Assembly (NCBI GenBank): GCA_030832825.1
Contig: JAURIJ010000015.1
Coordinates: forward strand, 1-54,685
Length of the DNA stretch: 54,685 nt
Source: Gammaproteobacteria bacterium
Lineage (GTDB): Bacteria; Pseudomonadota; Gammaproteobacteria; Pseudomonadales; Pseudohongiellaceae
Direction: 5' to 3'
In this document: piece by piece, positions 1 to 11,200 of the stretch
Position numbering within the stretch: position 1 is the first letter of the stretch
Layout: every line of letters starts with the position of its first letter
Notes under the pieces: model-generated
Databases searched by the model: none
Seen by the model: only the letters and a program-made list of their open reading frames with translations
What the model was told of the DNA's origin: nothing
Position numbers and translations under genes: made by a program

Positions 1-62
1 GCGCCGGCGGGCACTGGGTTGCGCAAGAGGGTGCGCAAGAGGGTGGATGACGGGACTTGCAT
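1..62 (-). CDS. Start of an unidentified gene downstream of moeA (partial)
   Basis: A leftward reading frame opens with ATG at 62-60 and runs off the left edge after about 20 codons (MQVPSSTLLRTLLRNPVPAG). An AGGA-type ribosome binding site lies a few bases upstream, and the moeA stop codon is only 14 bp away, so it is probably co-transcribed with moeA. The 12-bp tandem repeat near positions 20-43 encodes the duplicated TLLR. There is too little sequence to assign a function; a molybdenum-cofactor role would be only a guess from position. Confidence 0.45.
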   Translation of the reverse strand, partial: MQVPSSTLLRTLLRNPVPAG

Positions 63-76
63 GGGTTCCTGCTCCT

Positions 77-1306
77 TCACACGGGGCCGACTATCTCACT
101 TAAGGGAATGAATCTCAACCAGTCGCCGACGGCAACCGCCGTGTGCGGAGGCACCACGGCCAGACCGTCGCAATGGCTCACGGAGGACAGGATGCCGGAG
201 CCCTGATTGCCTGTCAGCCGCAGTGCCGGCATGCCCTCTGCCGCTCGGTCCACCTGCACCCGCAGGTACTCCTGGCGCACCCCCGACTCCGGCAATGCGA
301 AACCTGCCGGCAACTTCCACGGAATTGGCGACTCGACGCGCACTCCACCGAGACGCTCGAGGCAGGGCCGCACGATCAAGGCGAAATTGACGATCGCCGA
401 GACCGGGTTGCCGGGCAGACCGAAGAAGGGCTTGCCCGCAATGCGCCCGCAGGCAAAGGGCTTGCCCGGCTTGATCGCCAGCTTCCACAGCGTCAACTCC
501 CCTGCCCGCTCCAGCGCGTGGCGCACATGGTCTTCCTCGCCTTCAGACACGCCCCCGCTGCTGATGATGCAGTCCGTGTTCTCGGCCGCGGCGCGCAGCG
601 CTTCTTCCGTTGCCGCGAGGGAATCCGGCACGATGCCGCAGTCCAGAATCTCGTGGCCCAGGCTGCGCAGCAGGGCACGCAGCGTGTAGAAATTCGAATT
701 GTAGATCTGCCCCGGCGCCAACACTTGCCCCGGTCGCACCAGTTCGTTGCCGGTGGTCAACAGGGCGACCCGCAGAGGGGCACGCACTTCCACCCAGGCC
801 ATGCCCACCCCGGCAAGCATGCCGACATCGGGCGCGCGCAGACGATGACCCGCCTCGAACAGGCGCGCACCGCGCTGCACATCACTGCCGGCACGCCGCA
901 CGTTCTCGCCACTCGCGACGCGCTGCAGAATGCGCAGCTCGTCGCCCTCGCGCACACAGTTCTCCTGCATGACCACCGCATCCGCACCGGGCGGCAGCGG
1001 GGCGCCGGTGAAAATGCGGGCGACGGTGCCTTTTGCAAGGGGTTCGCCTTCGCTGCCGGCGGCGATGCGCTGCGCCACGCGCAGTGGGACATCCTGTGGC
1101 GCTGTGCTGTCGATGGCGTAGCCGTCCATGCCGCTGTTGTCGTAGCCCGGCACGCTGATGGGCGCGTCGACGGCCTCGGCGAGCACGCGGTTCAGGGAAC
1201 GCTTGATGGCGACGGTCTCTGTTCCCGCCACCACCTCCATGTCGGCCAGCAGGCGGGTCAGGGCTTCATCGACGGGCGTCAGGCGGGCACCGGGAACCGT
1301 GGACAT
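77..1306 (-). CDS. moeA: Molybdopterin molybdenumtransferase MoeA
   Basis: Cytosolic enzyme that inserts molybdate into adenylylated molybdopterin in the last step of molybdenum cofactor synthesis. The 409 aa match the family length. Visible motifs are the N-terminal PGYDNSGMDGYA block (residues 53-64), FTGAPLPPGADAVVMQE, the MogA-like fold with TTGNEL and SGGVSEGEED, the PGKPF block and LPGNPVSA. It begins 4 bp after the end of the upstream SDR-like gene and is followed within 14 bp by another start codon, indicating an operon. The other molybdenum-linked gene here is the modF-like ATPase near 15 kb; no moaA, moaE or modABC is present. Confidence 0.95.
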   Translation of the reverse strand: MSTVPGARLTPVDEALTRLLADMEVVAGTETVAIKRSLNRVLAEAVDAPISVPGYDNSGMDGYAIDSTAPQDVPLRVAQRIAAGSEGEPLAKGTVARIFTGAPLPPGADAVVMQENCVREGDELRILQRVASGENVRRAGSDVQRGARLFEAGHRLRAPDVGMLAGVGMAWVEVRAPLRVALLTTGNELVRPGQVLAPGQIYNSNFYTLRALLRSLGHEILDCGIVPDSLAATEEALRAAAENTDCIISSGGVSEGEEDHVRHALERAGELTLWKLAIKPGKPFACGRIAGKPFFGLPGNPVSAIVNFALIVRPCLERLGGVRVESPIPWKLPAGFALPESGVRQEYLRVQVDRAAEGMPALRLTGNQGSGILSSVSHCDGLAVVPPHTAVAVGDWLRFIPLSEIVGPV

Positions 1307-1310
1307 GGGG

Positions 1311-2231
1311 TCATTCCTCTTCAGTCGCCCCGCCAGGACGGGGCTTGTAGTAACTCTTGACCAGGGCCTGCAGATTGCCGTGCCAGGAACGCTGCTTGAT
1401 GCCGAAGGTGTCGAAGATCTTCTTGGTGGCCAGCGTGGTGTTGACGATCTCGGGCGGATCGACGCGCTGCAGGTTGAGACTCAGGTGATCCAGCAGACGG
1501 TAGATGCTCTCGTCATGCTGGGCGGCAAGCTTCAGCACGTGCTGCACGAATTCGCTCTCGCGCTTGGTTTCCAGCCCGCAGTAGTGGTAGGTGCCCCAGA
1601 CATTCGCGTGACAGTCGACCTGATGGGCGATGGCGACCAGCACGCGCGCGATGTCCTCAACCGGCGTGGGGCTGAACTTGCGCCGCAGCACATTCACCGC
1701 GCCTTCGTTGTCTCGCGCTTCGCTGATCCAGCGGCGAATGTGTTCATCCTGACCGGGGCCGAAGATCCAGCCAGAGCGCACGATCACATGTCGCTGCAGA
1801 CTCGCCGCAATGGCCTCCTCGCCCCGCAACGAACTGGCCCCATAGACGCCCAGCGGCTTGACGACGTCCTGCTCGTTGTACCCCAGCTTCTTGTCACCGT
1901 TGAACACATAGGCAGTGGAGAGATGCAGAAGGGGAATGGCCAGATGATCGCAGACCTGGGCGATGACCGAGGGCTGCTCGTGATTGATGAGTTCGCACTG
2001 CGCGGACTGCTGCTCGGCTTCCAGGACGGCCAGCTGACTGCCGGCACGGAAGGACGAGAGGTTGATGACTTGATCAGGCTCCGCCTGGGTGATGAGCTTG
2101 GCAAGGCCGAGGGAATCGCGAGGGTCAGTGCGCCCGGGCTCCAGGGCAACGTAGCTCACGCCACGCGCCTGAAACTGTTTCAGCAGTTCTTTGCCGACAG
2201 CGCTCTCGGCCCCGAAGATTAATGGCTTCAC
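1311..2231 (-). CDS. RmlD-like SDR-family sugar-nucleotide-binding protein, catalytic Lys absent
   Basis: A 306-aa extended short-chain dehydrogenase/reductase resembling dTDP-4-dehydrorhamnose reductase (RmlD). The N-terminus MKPLIFGAESAVGKELL is a Rossmann start but a degenerate version of GxxGxxG. LSTAYVF supplies the Ser/Thr position and VYGASSLRGEE the catalytic Tyr. In RmlD the motif is YGxxKLxGE; here the Lys position is Ser, so the Ser-Tyr-Lys triad is incomplete. No rhamnose or O-antigen genes are nearby. It sits between ssb and moeA, 4 bp from moeA. It may be a binding or regulatory protein rather than a reductase. Confidence 0.75.
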   Translation of the reverse strand: MKPLIFGAESAVGKELLKQFQARGVSYVALEPGRTDPRDSLGLAKLITQAEPDQVINLSSFRAGSQLAVLEAEQQSAQCELINHEQPSVIAQVCDHLAIPLLHLSTAYVFNGDKKLGYNEQDVVKPLGVYGASSLRGEEAIAASLQRHVIVRSGWIFGPGQDEHIRRWISEARDNEGAVNVLRRKFSPTPVEDIARVLVAIAHQVDCHANVWGTYHYCGLETKRESEFVQHVLKLAAQHDESIYRLLDHLSLNLQRVDPPEIVNTTLATKKIFDTFGIKQRSWHGNLQALVKSYYKPRPGGATEEE

Positions 2232-2267
2232 CTTGCCTGTTGACCCTGCATCACGACCCTTTGCCGC

Positions 2268-2774
2268 TTAGAACGGGATATCGTCATCGAAGTTGTCGAA
2301 CCCTGCCGGTGGCTGGGATGCCGGACGCCCCGGCGCCTGCGCAGCTTCGCGCGGACGGTTGTTGCCATACTGCGCCGGCGCCTCCTGACCGAACTGGCTG
2401 TCGTAGTGATTGTCGTTCATGCCGCCGCCCTGGCCGCCACGGGAATCGAGCATCTGCATCTCATTGGCCACGATCTCGGTGGCATAGCGCTTGATGCCGT
2501 CCTGTTCCCAGGAACGCGTGCGCAGGCTGCCCTCGATGTAGAGCTTGGAGCCCTTGCGCACGTATTCATTGACGATCTCGGCGAGACGGTTGAAGAACAC
2601 CACGCGGTGCCATTCTGTTTTTTCCTGCTGAGCGCCGGAGTTCTTGTCCTTCCAGGTTTCACTGGTGGCCAGCGTCAGATTGGTGACGGCACCGCCACTG
2701 GGCAGGTTCCGCGTTTCCGGATCTGCACCGCAATTGCCCACCAGAATTACCTTGTTCACGCCTCTGCTCGCCAC
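2268..2774 (-). CDS. ssb: Single-stranded DNA-binding protein
   Basis: SSB coats single-stranded DNA in replication, recombination and repair. The chosen start is GTG at 2774-2772, preceded at about 8 nt by GAGGAG, giving 168 aa beginning (M)[13 protein letters not shown], the usual SSB N-terminus; the upstream ATG would add 18 atypical residues. An N-terminal OB fold (about residues 1-110) is followed by a Gln/Pro/Gly-rich linker and the acidic tip DDDIPF that recruits partner proteins. It is divergent from uvrA, a common arrangement in gammaproteobacteria, with a shared control region of about 190 bp. Confidence 0.96.
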   Translation of the reverse strand: MASRGVNKVILVGNCGADPETRNLPSGGAVTNLTLATSETWKDKNSGAQQEKTEWHRVVFFNRLAEIVNEYVRKGSKLYIEGSLRTRSWEQDGIKRYATEIVANEMQMLDSRGGQGGGMNDNHYDSQFGQEAPAQYGNNRPREAAQAPGRPASQPPAGFDNFDDDIPF

Positions 2775-2964
2775 GATTGTCTCCTCGTTCCGCTTTTCGC
2801 TGTGTCTGCCCGCACCCGTCGCCGCCACGGCATGTGGCGGGCCGGTAGTCTAACGCAAGCATAGCATCAATAGAAACGCGCGCTGCGGGCTTTGCTCTGC
2901 GCTGTGGACTTGATCATAATCCCGGGCTGGCTTTTTCGTCGTCACGGCACGTGCCCGGAGTTGT
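2775..2964. promoter_or_regulatory. Divergent ssb/uvrA control region
   Basis: This 190-bp non-coding stretch separates the divergent starts of ssb and uvrA and must hold both promoters. I looked for a LexA box (CTGT-N8-ACAG). There is a CTGT half-site near 2904, but the second half reads TCAT, so SOS control is not supported by what I can see. No convincing -35/-10 pair could be fixed. Confidence 0.4.
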
Positions 2965-5802
<2,838 letters not shown>

Positions 5803-5814
5803 GGCCGGAACGCC

Positions 5815-7482
5815 TCAGCGACAGCTGAAGTTCTGCGTCACCCAGTTCGCCGGGGTGTCCTGGCCGCCCGCCGGCCCGGTGTAGACCGCCTGCTGCGGCC
5901 ACGGGCACAGCGGCCGCTCGTTGTCGATCACGCCGTTGCTGCTGTGGGTCGCGATGATGCTCTGCGGCGCCGTGCCGTTCTCGACCCAGTCCACCAGCGC
6001 GTCCAGCTTGTCCCAGGTGTTCGGGCCCGGGCCGCCACTGCAATGTCCCATGCCCGGCGCCAGGAACAGCCGGGTGCTCGCCCCCGCCGCCTGCATGTCC
6101 CCACCGAAGCTCGCCGCCACCATGGCATCGAAGTACTGCACCGTCGCCCTGGCCGACGAGAGGGAATCGCTCCAGCCGTGATACAGCAGCAGCTTGCCGC
6201 CTTCGTCCTCGAGGAAACGGCGTAGGTCCGGGTCGGTGGCATCCATCAGTTCCTGCATCAGTGCCGCCTGGCCGGTGGCCAGATCGTTGATGTCGAAGTC
6301 GAGCCAGGAGAACTGGGGCAACACCGCATTGCGCCCGGGCACATGGGTCGGATTGCTCAGGTCGGGCACGGTCATGCCCGGGTCCTCTTCGTAGAACAGA
6401 TAGTTCACATGGTCGCCCGCCGGGCCGACGAGCATGGTCGGCGCATTGCGATTGCGCGCGGACGGCACGTAGAGATTGATCCATTCCAGTTCCGAGCCCA
6501 GCGCCTTGCCGGGGTAGAGGACATTGCCGGCGGCATCGAGCGGCCCGCTGTAGAAATCGACCACGCTTTGCAGCTGCGCCGGCGTGAAGCAGGCATCGCT
6601 GGCGCTGCCGGCCGGGCATTGCAGATCCGCCAGGTCCCGACGCGGCTCGAAGTCGCAGCTCAGGGGGTTGCCAAGCACGCCGTCGCGAACGCCGTCATTG
6701 GCATCGCAGCGCGCGAGCACCCGCTCGTTGAGAGTCTGCAGGAGCTTGACGCTGTCGAAACTGCCGTCGCCATCGGTGTCCACCGCCAGATTGCCGGCGA
6801 AATCGTCCTTGAACAGTCGCTGCAGCCACCACACACCGGCGGCATTCAAGGCCTGGTAGTAGTTCACGGGCGCCCCCGCCACGATGCCGTCGAAATCCTC
6901 GGGAAAGCGCTGGGCCTCCATCAGGCCCTGACGCCCGCCGGTGGAGCAGCCCTCGAAGTAGGAATAGGTCGGCTCCGTGCGGTAGAAGCGCTCGGCGAGT
7001 GCCTTGCCGGCGCGGGTGGTGAGATGCACGGAGCGATAGCCGAAGTCGATCTCGGACTGGCGGTTGTTGTAGCCGAACAGTGAGCCCGGCTCGGTGGCAT
7101 TGTCATGGCCGGTGTTGCTGTTGGCCACGGCATAGCCCTGGGCGAGGCGCTGATCGGCGAAGTCCAGGTCACCATCCTTGCCGCCGTCGCCCCACATCAG
7201 GAACCGCGCGTTCCACTGCGAGGGCAGCGGCAGCTGGACGTGGTAGTGGGTCGACGGGGCGATCAGACCGCGCACATGGCAATATGCCGGCACCGACTCG
7301 GTGGCGGGCATGATGCGGGCAGAGAGGATGGTCAGGTCGGGCAGGTGCTGCAGGGCCGCGCAGGCTTCGGCGTCACTGACAGACACCTCGGTGGTCTGCC
7401 CCAGGGCATCGAGGGCGAGCAGGCCGGCGGCGAGGGCGGTGCAAAGGCGGAAGGCGATACGTCGGGAGGGCGTTGTTGTCAT
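5815..7482 (-). CDS. Secreted tannase/feruloyl esterase-family protein
   Basis: A 555-aa serine esterase of the tannase/feruloyl esterase B family, which cleaves esters of aromatic acids such as gallate or ferulate. A Sec signal peptide covers about residues 1-29, ending at LDALGQ. The nucleophile is Ser180 in GCSTGGRQ. The acid Asp is probably in YHGWSDS and the base in GMGHCSGGPGP, so the family's CS-D-HC arrangement, with a disulfide joining the Ser- and His-adjacent cysteines, is preserved. The oxyanion loop reads MWGDGGKDG. It is divergent from an exported alpha/beta hydrolase. The true substrate is not predictable. Confidence 0.88.
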   Translation of the reverse strand: MTTTPSRRIAFRLCTALAAGLLALDALGQTTEVSVSDAEACAALQHLPDLTILSARIMPATESVPAYCHVRGLIAPSTHYHVQLPLPSQWNARFLMWGDGGKDGDLDFADQRLAQGYAVANSNTGHDNATEPGSLFGYNNRQSEIDFGYRSVHLTTRAGKALAERFYRTEPTYSYFEGCSTGGRQGLMEAQRFPEDFDGIVAGAPVNYYQALNAAGVWWLQRLFKDDFAGNLAVDTDGDGSFDSVKLLQTLNERVLARCDANDGVRDGVLGNPLSCDFEPRRDLADLQCPAGSASDACFTPAQLQSVVDFYSGPLDAAGNVLYPGKALGSELEWINLYVPSARNRNAPTMLVGPAGDHVNYLFYEEDPGMTVPDLSNPTHVPGRNAVLPQFSWLDFDINDLATGQAALMQELMDATDPDLRRFLEDEGGKLLLYHGWSDSLSSARATVQYFDAMVAASFGGDMQAAGASTRLFLAPGMGHCSGGPGPNTWDKLDALVDWVENGTAPQSIIATHSSNGVIDNERPLCPWPQQAVYTGPAGGQDTPANWVTQNFSCR

Positions 7483-7823
7483 TGGTCTGCTCCGAAAAAA
7501 AGGCTGTCGGCCTGCAGGCTATCACTGCCGGCGCGACAGCATAAAGTGTTTCGCTAACCGAAGCGGTTTCAGCAAGCTTCGGGCCAGAAGTACAAATCCA
7601 GCCATTTCAGCAGCTTGCGAAAACCCTGGGGCGGCAGCAGTGCGCCATCGCGCCAGAATCCGTGCGTTTTCGCCAGCTCTGCGGCCACGGCGTCCCCGGG
7701 GGTCTTTTTCCGCCGTGATGCAAGAATATGCCCGCTGACCGGGTCACAGCCTCGAGTCCCCGACCCGCAGGGTCAGTCCGCCGCACCCCTCGGCACGCGA
7801 TCACAACAACAAGGAAACCACTC
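7483..7823. other. Intergenic region between two divergent exported esterases
   Basis: This 341-bp spacer should contain the promoters of both flanking genes. A run of seven A at about 7495-7501 lies next to the leftward gene. On the minus strand an open stretch ending at a TGA at 7574-7576 reads protein-like (KLLKWLDLYFWPEAC at its end) but has no ATG; see findings. No clear operator or intrinsic terminator was seen. Confidence 0.4.
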
Positions 7824-8822
7824 ATGCACACAGCCAAGACCTTCAAGCGACGGCTTGCCGTCCTGTTGACCACCTCGACCCTGCTGCTCAGCGCCCAGGC
7901 CTTCGCGCAGAACGAACCGCCCGCCACCCCGCCTGCCGACTGGGGGCCCGTGTCGATCAACCTGGAAGAGATCAAGTACCCCTACCCCGTGAGCTTCCTG
8001 CATCGCGAGCTGTACGGTCAGGACGTGCGCATCGCCTACATGGACGTCATGCCCACCGGCCAGCCCAATGGCATGACCGTGGTGCTGCTGCACGGCTCCA
8101 GCTATTACGGCTTCTACTGGGAGCACACCATCAAGGCCCTGAGCGAGTCGGGCTATCGCACCATCACCATCGACCGCCTGGGCTGGGGCAAGTCTTCCAA
8201 ACCGATCATTCCGTATGACGTCAACCTGCACGCCTCCAACGTGAACGCGATCCTGGAGAAGCATGGCATCGAGAAGGTGGTGATCGCCGGCCACTCCCTC
8301 GGCGGACGTCTGGCCAGCAACTTCGCGCACATCTACCCGGAGAAGACCTCGCACCTGATCATGGTGAACCCCATCGCGCTGAACGATTCCGACCGCGGCC
8401 GCGCGTGGAGCGAACCGAGCCCGGGCGATGCCGAACCCGACCTGCAGGCCGTGTACGAGCAGAACCTGCGCCAGGAGCAGAACCGGATCGTGGACTGGAA
8501 GCCCGAATACATGGAACACGTGCGCATCCGCTACGGTTTCGCCCTGAGCGGGGAATACCACCGCCTGAACCTGGTGCGCTCCATGAACAGCGGTCTGACA
8601 GCCCAGCCAGTGGACGCCTACTGGCCCAAGATCAATGTGCCCGCCCTGCTGATCGGCGGCGCGGAAGACGGCCCGAACTACCCGGACGCCACGCAGCGTG
8701 CGGTGGACCTGCTGCCCAAGGGCGAGTTGTACATGATCCCGAATGTCGGTCACAACCCGCATCTGGAAAGCCCTGACATTCTCAATCGCGAGATCCTGCG
8801 CTTCATCGACGGCAACACCTGA
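7824..8822 (+). CDS. Exported alpha/beta hydrolase
   Basis: A 332-aa alpha/beta-hydrolase-fold enzyme. The start is ATG at 7824, preceded by AAGGAA and giving a good Sec signal peptide (MHTAKTFKRR then a hydrophobic stretch, AQAFAQ at 24-29). The oxyanion block is LLHGSSYYG (88-96) and the nucleophile is Ser158 in GHSLGG. The acid is probably in GGAEDG and the base in VGHNPH near the C-terminus. This pattern fits esterases and epoxide or dehalogenase-type hydrolases, so substrate cannot be assigned. Divergence from the tannase-family gene suggests shared regulation. Confidence 0.88.
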   Translation: MHTAKTFKRRLAVLLTTSTLLLSAQAFAQNEPPATPPADWGPVSINLEEIKYPYPVSFLHRELYGQDVRIAYMDVMPTGQPNGMTVVLLHGSSYYGFYWEHTIKALSESGYRTITIDRLGWGKSSKPIIPYDVNLHASNVNAILEKHGIEKVVIAGHSLGGRLASNFAHIYPEKTSHLIMVNPIALNDSDRGRAWSEPSPGDAEPDLQAVYEQNLRQEQNRIVDWKPEYMEHVRIRYGFALSGEYHRLNLVRSMNSGLTAQPVDAYWPKINVPALLIGGAEDGPNYPDATQRAVDLLPKGELYMIPNVGHNPHLESPDILNREILRFIDGNT

Positions 8823-8885
8823 ACGAGCGTCCCGGCACTTTGCCGAGTGCAGAGTGCCGGGTCTCCCCTGCAATTCCCTTCTTTG

Positions 8886-8899
8886 TTGACTTGAGTCAA
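8886..8899. promoter_or_regulatory. Candidate FNR/ANR/FixK-type palindrome
   Basis: The sequence TTGACTTGAGTCAA is an inverted repeat, TTGACT and AGTCAA separated by two bases, and fits the TTGA-N6-TCAA pattern bound by FNR/CRP-superfamily regulators. It lies 85 bp upstream of the DUF4136-like lipoprotein start, a plausible activator position. Binding is inferred from the pattern alone. Confidence 0.45.
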
Positions 8900-8983
8900 A
8901 CACACGGCATTTGCCGCTCGCAATCGCGTTCGGGCGCACTACTCTATCCCTGCGGCCCCCAATTTCTGCAAGGAGAACGAGCG

Positions 8984-9517
8984 ATGAAGAATGGCAATGC
9001 AATGCGAACCCTGGCCCTTGGTGCACTGATGATCGTGCTGGCAGCGTGTGCGGGTGGCCCCGGCATGAAGATCGGCAATACCGTCACGCTGTGCTGTCCC
9101 GGCGACTACGCGAGCTATCGCAGCTACGGCGTGGAAGCTGTCACGCTGCCGCTGTTCCTGCGGGACTATGTCGTGGCGCAGTTCGACGCGGCGTTCCAGG
9201 AGAAGGGCGTGACGCGCAATGATCAGCGCAGCGATCTGGTGGTGAACGTGGCGTACCGCCACGTGAACCTGAATCCAGAACAGCAGACGATAGACCCGTT
9301 CATCCGCATGGAGTCGATGAATGTGGAACTGGACTACATCGCGGCCATCGACATCACGATTCGCGAGCGTACCGGAGGCAAGGTGGTGTGGGGCGGCTCC
9401 GTGAGCCGTCTGCACTCGGTGCAGCCCGGCGAGTACATGCACTCTGCCAGCGCTGCAGCAGCGTTCCTCGAAACCTTCCGTGATGTGCTGAAGGAGTACC
9501 CCGCGCACGGCGAGTGA
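8984..9517 (+). CDS. DUF4136-like lipoprotein
   Basis: A 177-aa predicted lipoprotein. ATG at 8984 follows an AAGGAGA ribosome binding site. The signal sequence ends in a lipobox (VLAAC, acylated Cys at about residue 21), implying outer- or inner-membrane anchoring. The body resembles DUF4136: an N-terminal DYASYRSYGVE stretch, a middle NDQRSDLVVNVAYR strand and a late TGGKVVWGGSVSR block. The family has no established biochemical role. A palindromic FNR/FixK-type site lies 85 bp upstream. Confidence 0.72.
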   Translation: MKNGNAMRTLALGALMIVLAACAGGPGMKIGNTVTLCCPGDYASYRSYGVEAVTLPLFLRDYVVAQFDAAFQEKGVTRNDQRSDLVVNVAYRHVNLNPEQQTIDPFIRMESMNVELDYIAAIDITIRERTGGKVVWGGSVSRLHSVQPGEYMHSASAAAAFLETFRDVLKEYPAHGE

Positions 9518-10350
9518 TGCGCTTCAGCGCGTGACGCCTGGCTCCCTTTAGGAGAAACCCCTGGCAGCAGAGGGCCCAGACACAGCGCTGCATGAAGCAC
9601 TACTCTGCCCCCAGCATCACCGCGGTCACGCAGTGCGATTCACTGGCGATGCTTTGGAACCCGGTCAAGGATTTGCGAAATGGCTGAGAGCAGGTACACG
9701 TGCCGCGATTGAAGCGGGCCTTCTTGTCTGCTGCTGCTCTGACGTCAACCCACGGCATCGCACCTAGGGAATCTCAAGGCTTCGTGACAACGCTATCCTT
9801 TTCGAGGTTGCGATGATGGAATGTGAGGTTCAAGCTGATGAGCCCAAAAGCACGCATGCCTCTGAGCATGCCGAGTACGCGGCAGAGCCCTAAATCGAAA
9901 AAATGAAATAAACTTTTACCCCTTCGTTCCACTAATAGAGAGCGGAGAAGGACACGTGCGGCTGGATCTTATTATCGCAAGGCGTTCGGGAATTCAGGCA
10001 TGCTGAAAAGCCACTGGTATCGTTTTTACTACGCAAGTCAATGCTGGAGTTCTTGGCCAACGGACACACCAACAAGCGTCCAATCTTACGCTCGGAGGCG
10101 ACGCAAGAGAGGAAAATCTGTACATCAATAAGTGCACACCCTTTCGAGAGCCGTGGCCGTCTATCAGATTTTGGGAGCAAGGACGACTTGGGCGCAGCCA
10201 AGAAAAGCGATGGCGACAGCCAGTTTAAGCATTTGCTCTGCGAATGCGTGCGTGATCACAGGGAGATGACGGGATCACAATGCGACAAATTGGCGCACCC
10301 CCGCGCGCGGGTGGGGAACACCGCGACGCCGGGTTGCAGAAACGGCGGGA
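9518..10350. other. 833-bp region without a convincing gene
   Basis: No reading frame here has both a plausible start and a recognisable protein. A 31-codon ORF begins with ATG at 9592, and another short ORF of under 30 codons begins near 9812. Longer frames at 9932-10201 (minus) and 10041-10382 (plus) look like random translation. Composition changes after about 9890: the part to about 10280 is clearly richer in A+T than the flanking genes. I see no terminal inverted repeats, tRNA or CRISPR pattern. Confidence 0.5.
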
Positions 10351-11070
10351 TCACTGGGCGACGGCCTGCACCCGCACGGTGAGGGAGACCTCGGTCTCGC
10401 CGGCCTCGGCCACGGGAGCGGCCATCTCGGCGACGGCGTCATAGGCCACGCCGCGCGCCATCATCATGGGCTGGGCGTAGCCCATGGCCGTGTCCACGTC
10501 GAGCACGGCGATGTCCACCTCGCTCTTGCCCATGGCGCGGGCAGCGCGCTCGGCATTGGCCGTGGCACGGGCAATGGCGCTCTCCATCAGCGAATCGCGC
10601 ACCTCGTCCGCGCGAGCCGTGCTGAGGGTGTATTGCAGCTCGCTCATCACGAAGCCCTGCGCCTGAATCTCGCCAGCCAGTGCCAGGACACGGGCGGCGT
10701 CCTGCGACTCCAGCGTGATGGACTGGGAGCCGCGCCAGACCTCGTTGTTGCGGCCGCCCTGGGGCGAGGTGCTGTACTGATAGACGCTGTAGTAGCCGGT
10801 GGACACCTGCACCGCCGTGTCCGCCTCGGCCGTTTCCAGCGCCTCGATCATGGCGGCATTGATCTCGCCCTGCAGCACGGCCGGGTCGCGGTGGTCGCGC
10901 TCCACGCGCAGGGTGGCGATCAGGGTGTCCTGCTCCACTTCCACGCGTTCGGTCACCGAAAGCGTGATCAGAGTCTGCCCCTCGGGCAGCAGGTTGATGT
11001 TCTGGGCACTCGCGGCCAGCGGCAGCAGCACGAGCAAGGGCGTCAGGGACAAGGTCGGAAAGCGGCGCAT
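10351..11070 (-). CDS. SIMPL-domain (DUF541) periplasmic protein
   Basis: A 239-aa exported protein with a SIMPL domain filling most of the mature chain (GQTLITLSVTERVEVEQDT onward). The start is ATG at 11070, with GGAG upstream and a signal peptide MRRFPTLSLTPLLVLLP ending near ASAQ; a longer frame would run into the promoter of the divergent pxpB. E. coli YggE is a family member linked to oxidative stress, but the molecular activity is unknown. The next gene leftward is more than 800 bp away, so it appears monocistronic. Confidence 0.85.
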   Translation of the reverse strand: MRRFPTLSLTPLLVLLPLAASAQNINLLPEGQTLITLSVTERVEVEQDTLIATLRVERDHRDPAVLQGEINAAMIEALETAEADTAVQVSTGYYSVYQYSTSPQGGRNNEVWRGSQSITLESQDAARVLALAGEIQAQGFVMSELQYTLSTARADEVRDSLMESAIARATANAERAARAMGKSEVDIAVLDVDTAMGYAQPMMMARGVAYDAVAEMAAPVAEAGETEVSLTVRVQAVAQ

Positions 11071-11200
11071 CGAAGGACTCCAAGTGGCGGGAAAGTGCTG
11101 ATTTGGTCGCCGCCAGTATGGCGAAAGTTTGCCTGAATGGCAGATGAATCGTGTGCACGCTGGCGTGGCAATCGCGGCAGGGCTGCTATAGATTGCCGCC

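Noticed and set aside
20-43. Tandem 12-bp repeat at the left edge as a repeat element
   Set aside because: Only two copies, and they encode TLLR-TLLR within an apparent partial gene.
2900-2925. Possible LexA (SOS) box upstream of uvrA
   Set aside because: CTGT is present but the second half-site reads TCAT instead of ACAG at the required spacing.
9932-10382. Two overlapping frames on opposite strands (89 and 113 codons) in the gene-free region
   Set aside because: Neither has a clear ribosome binding site or recognisable protein pattern, and they mutually overlap.
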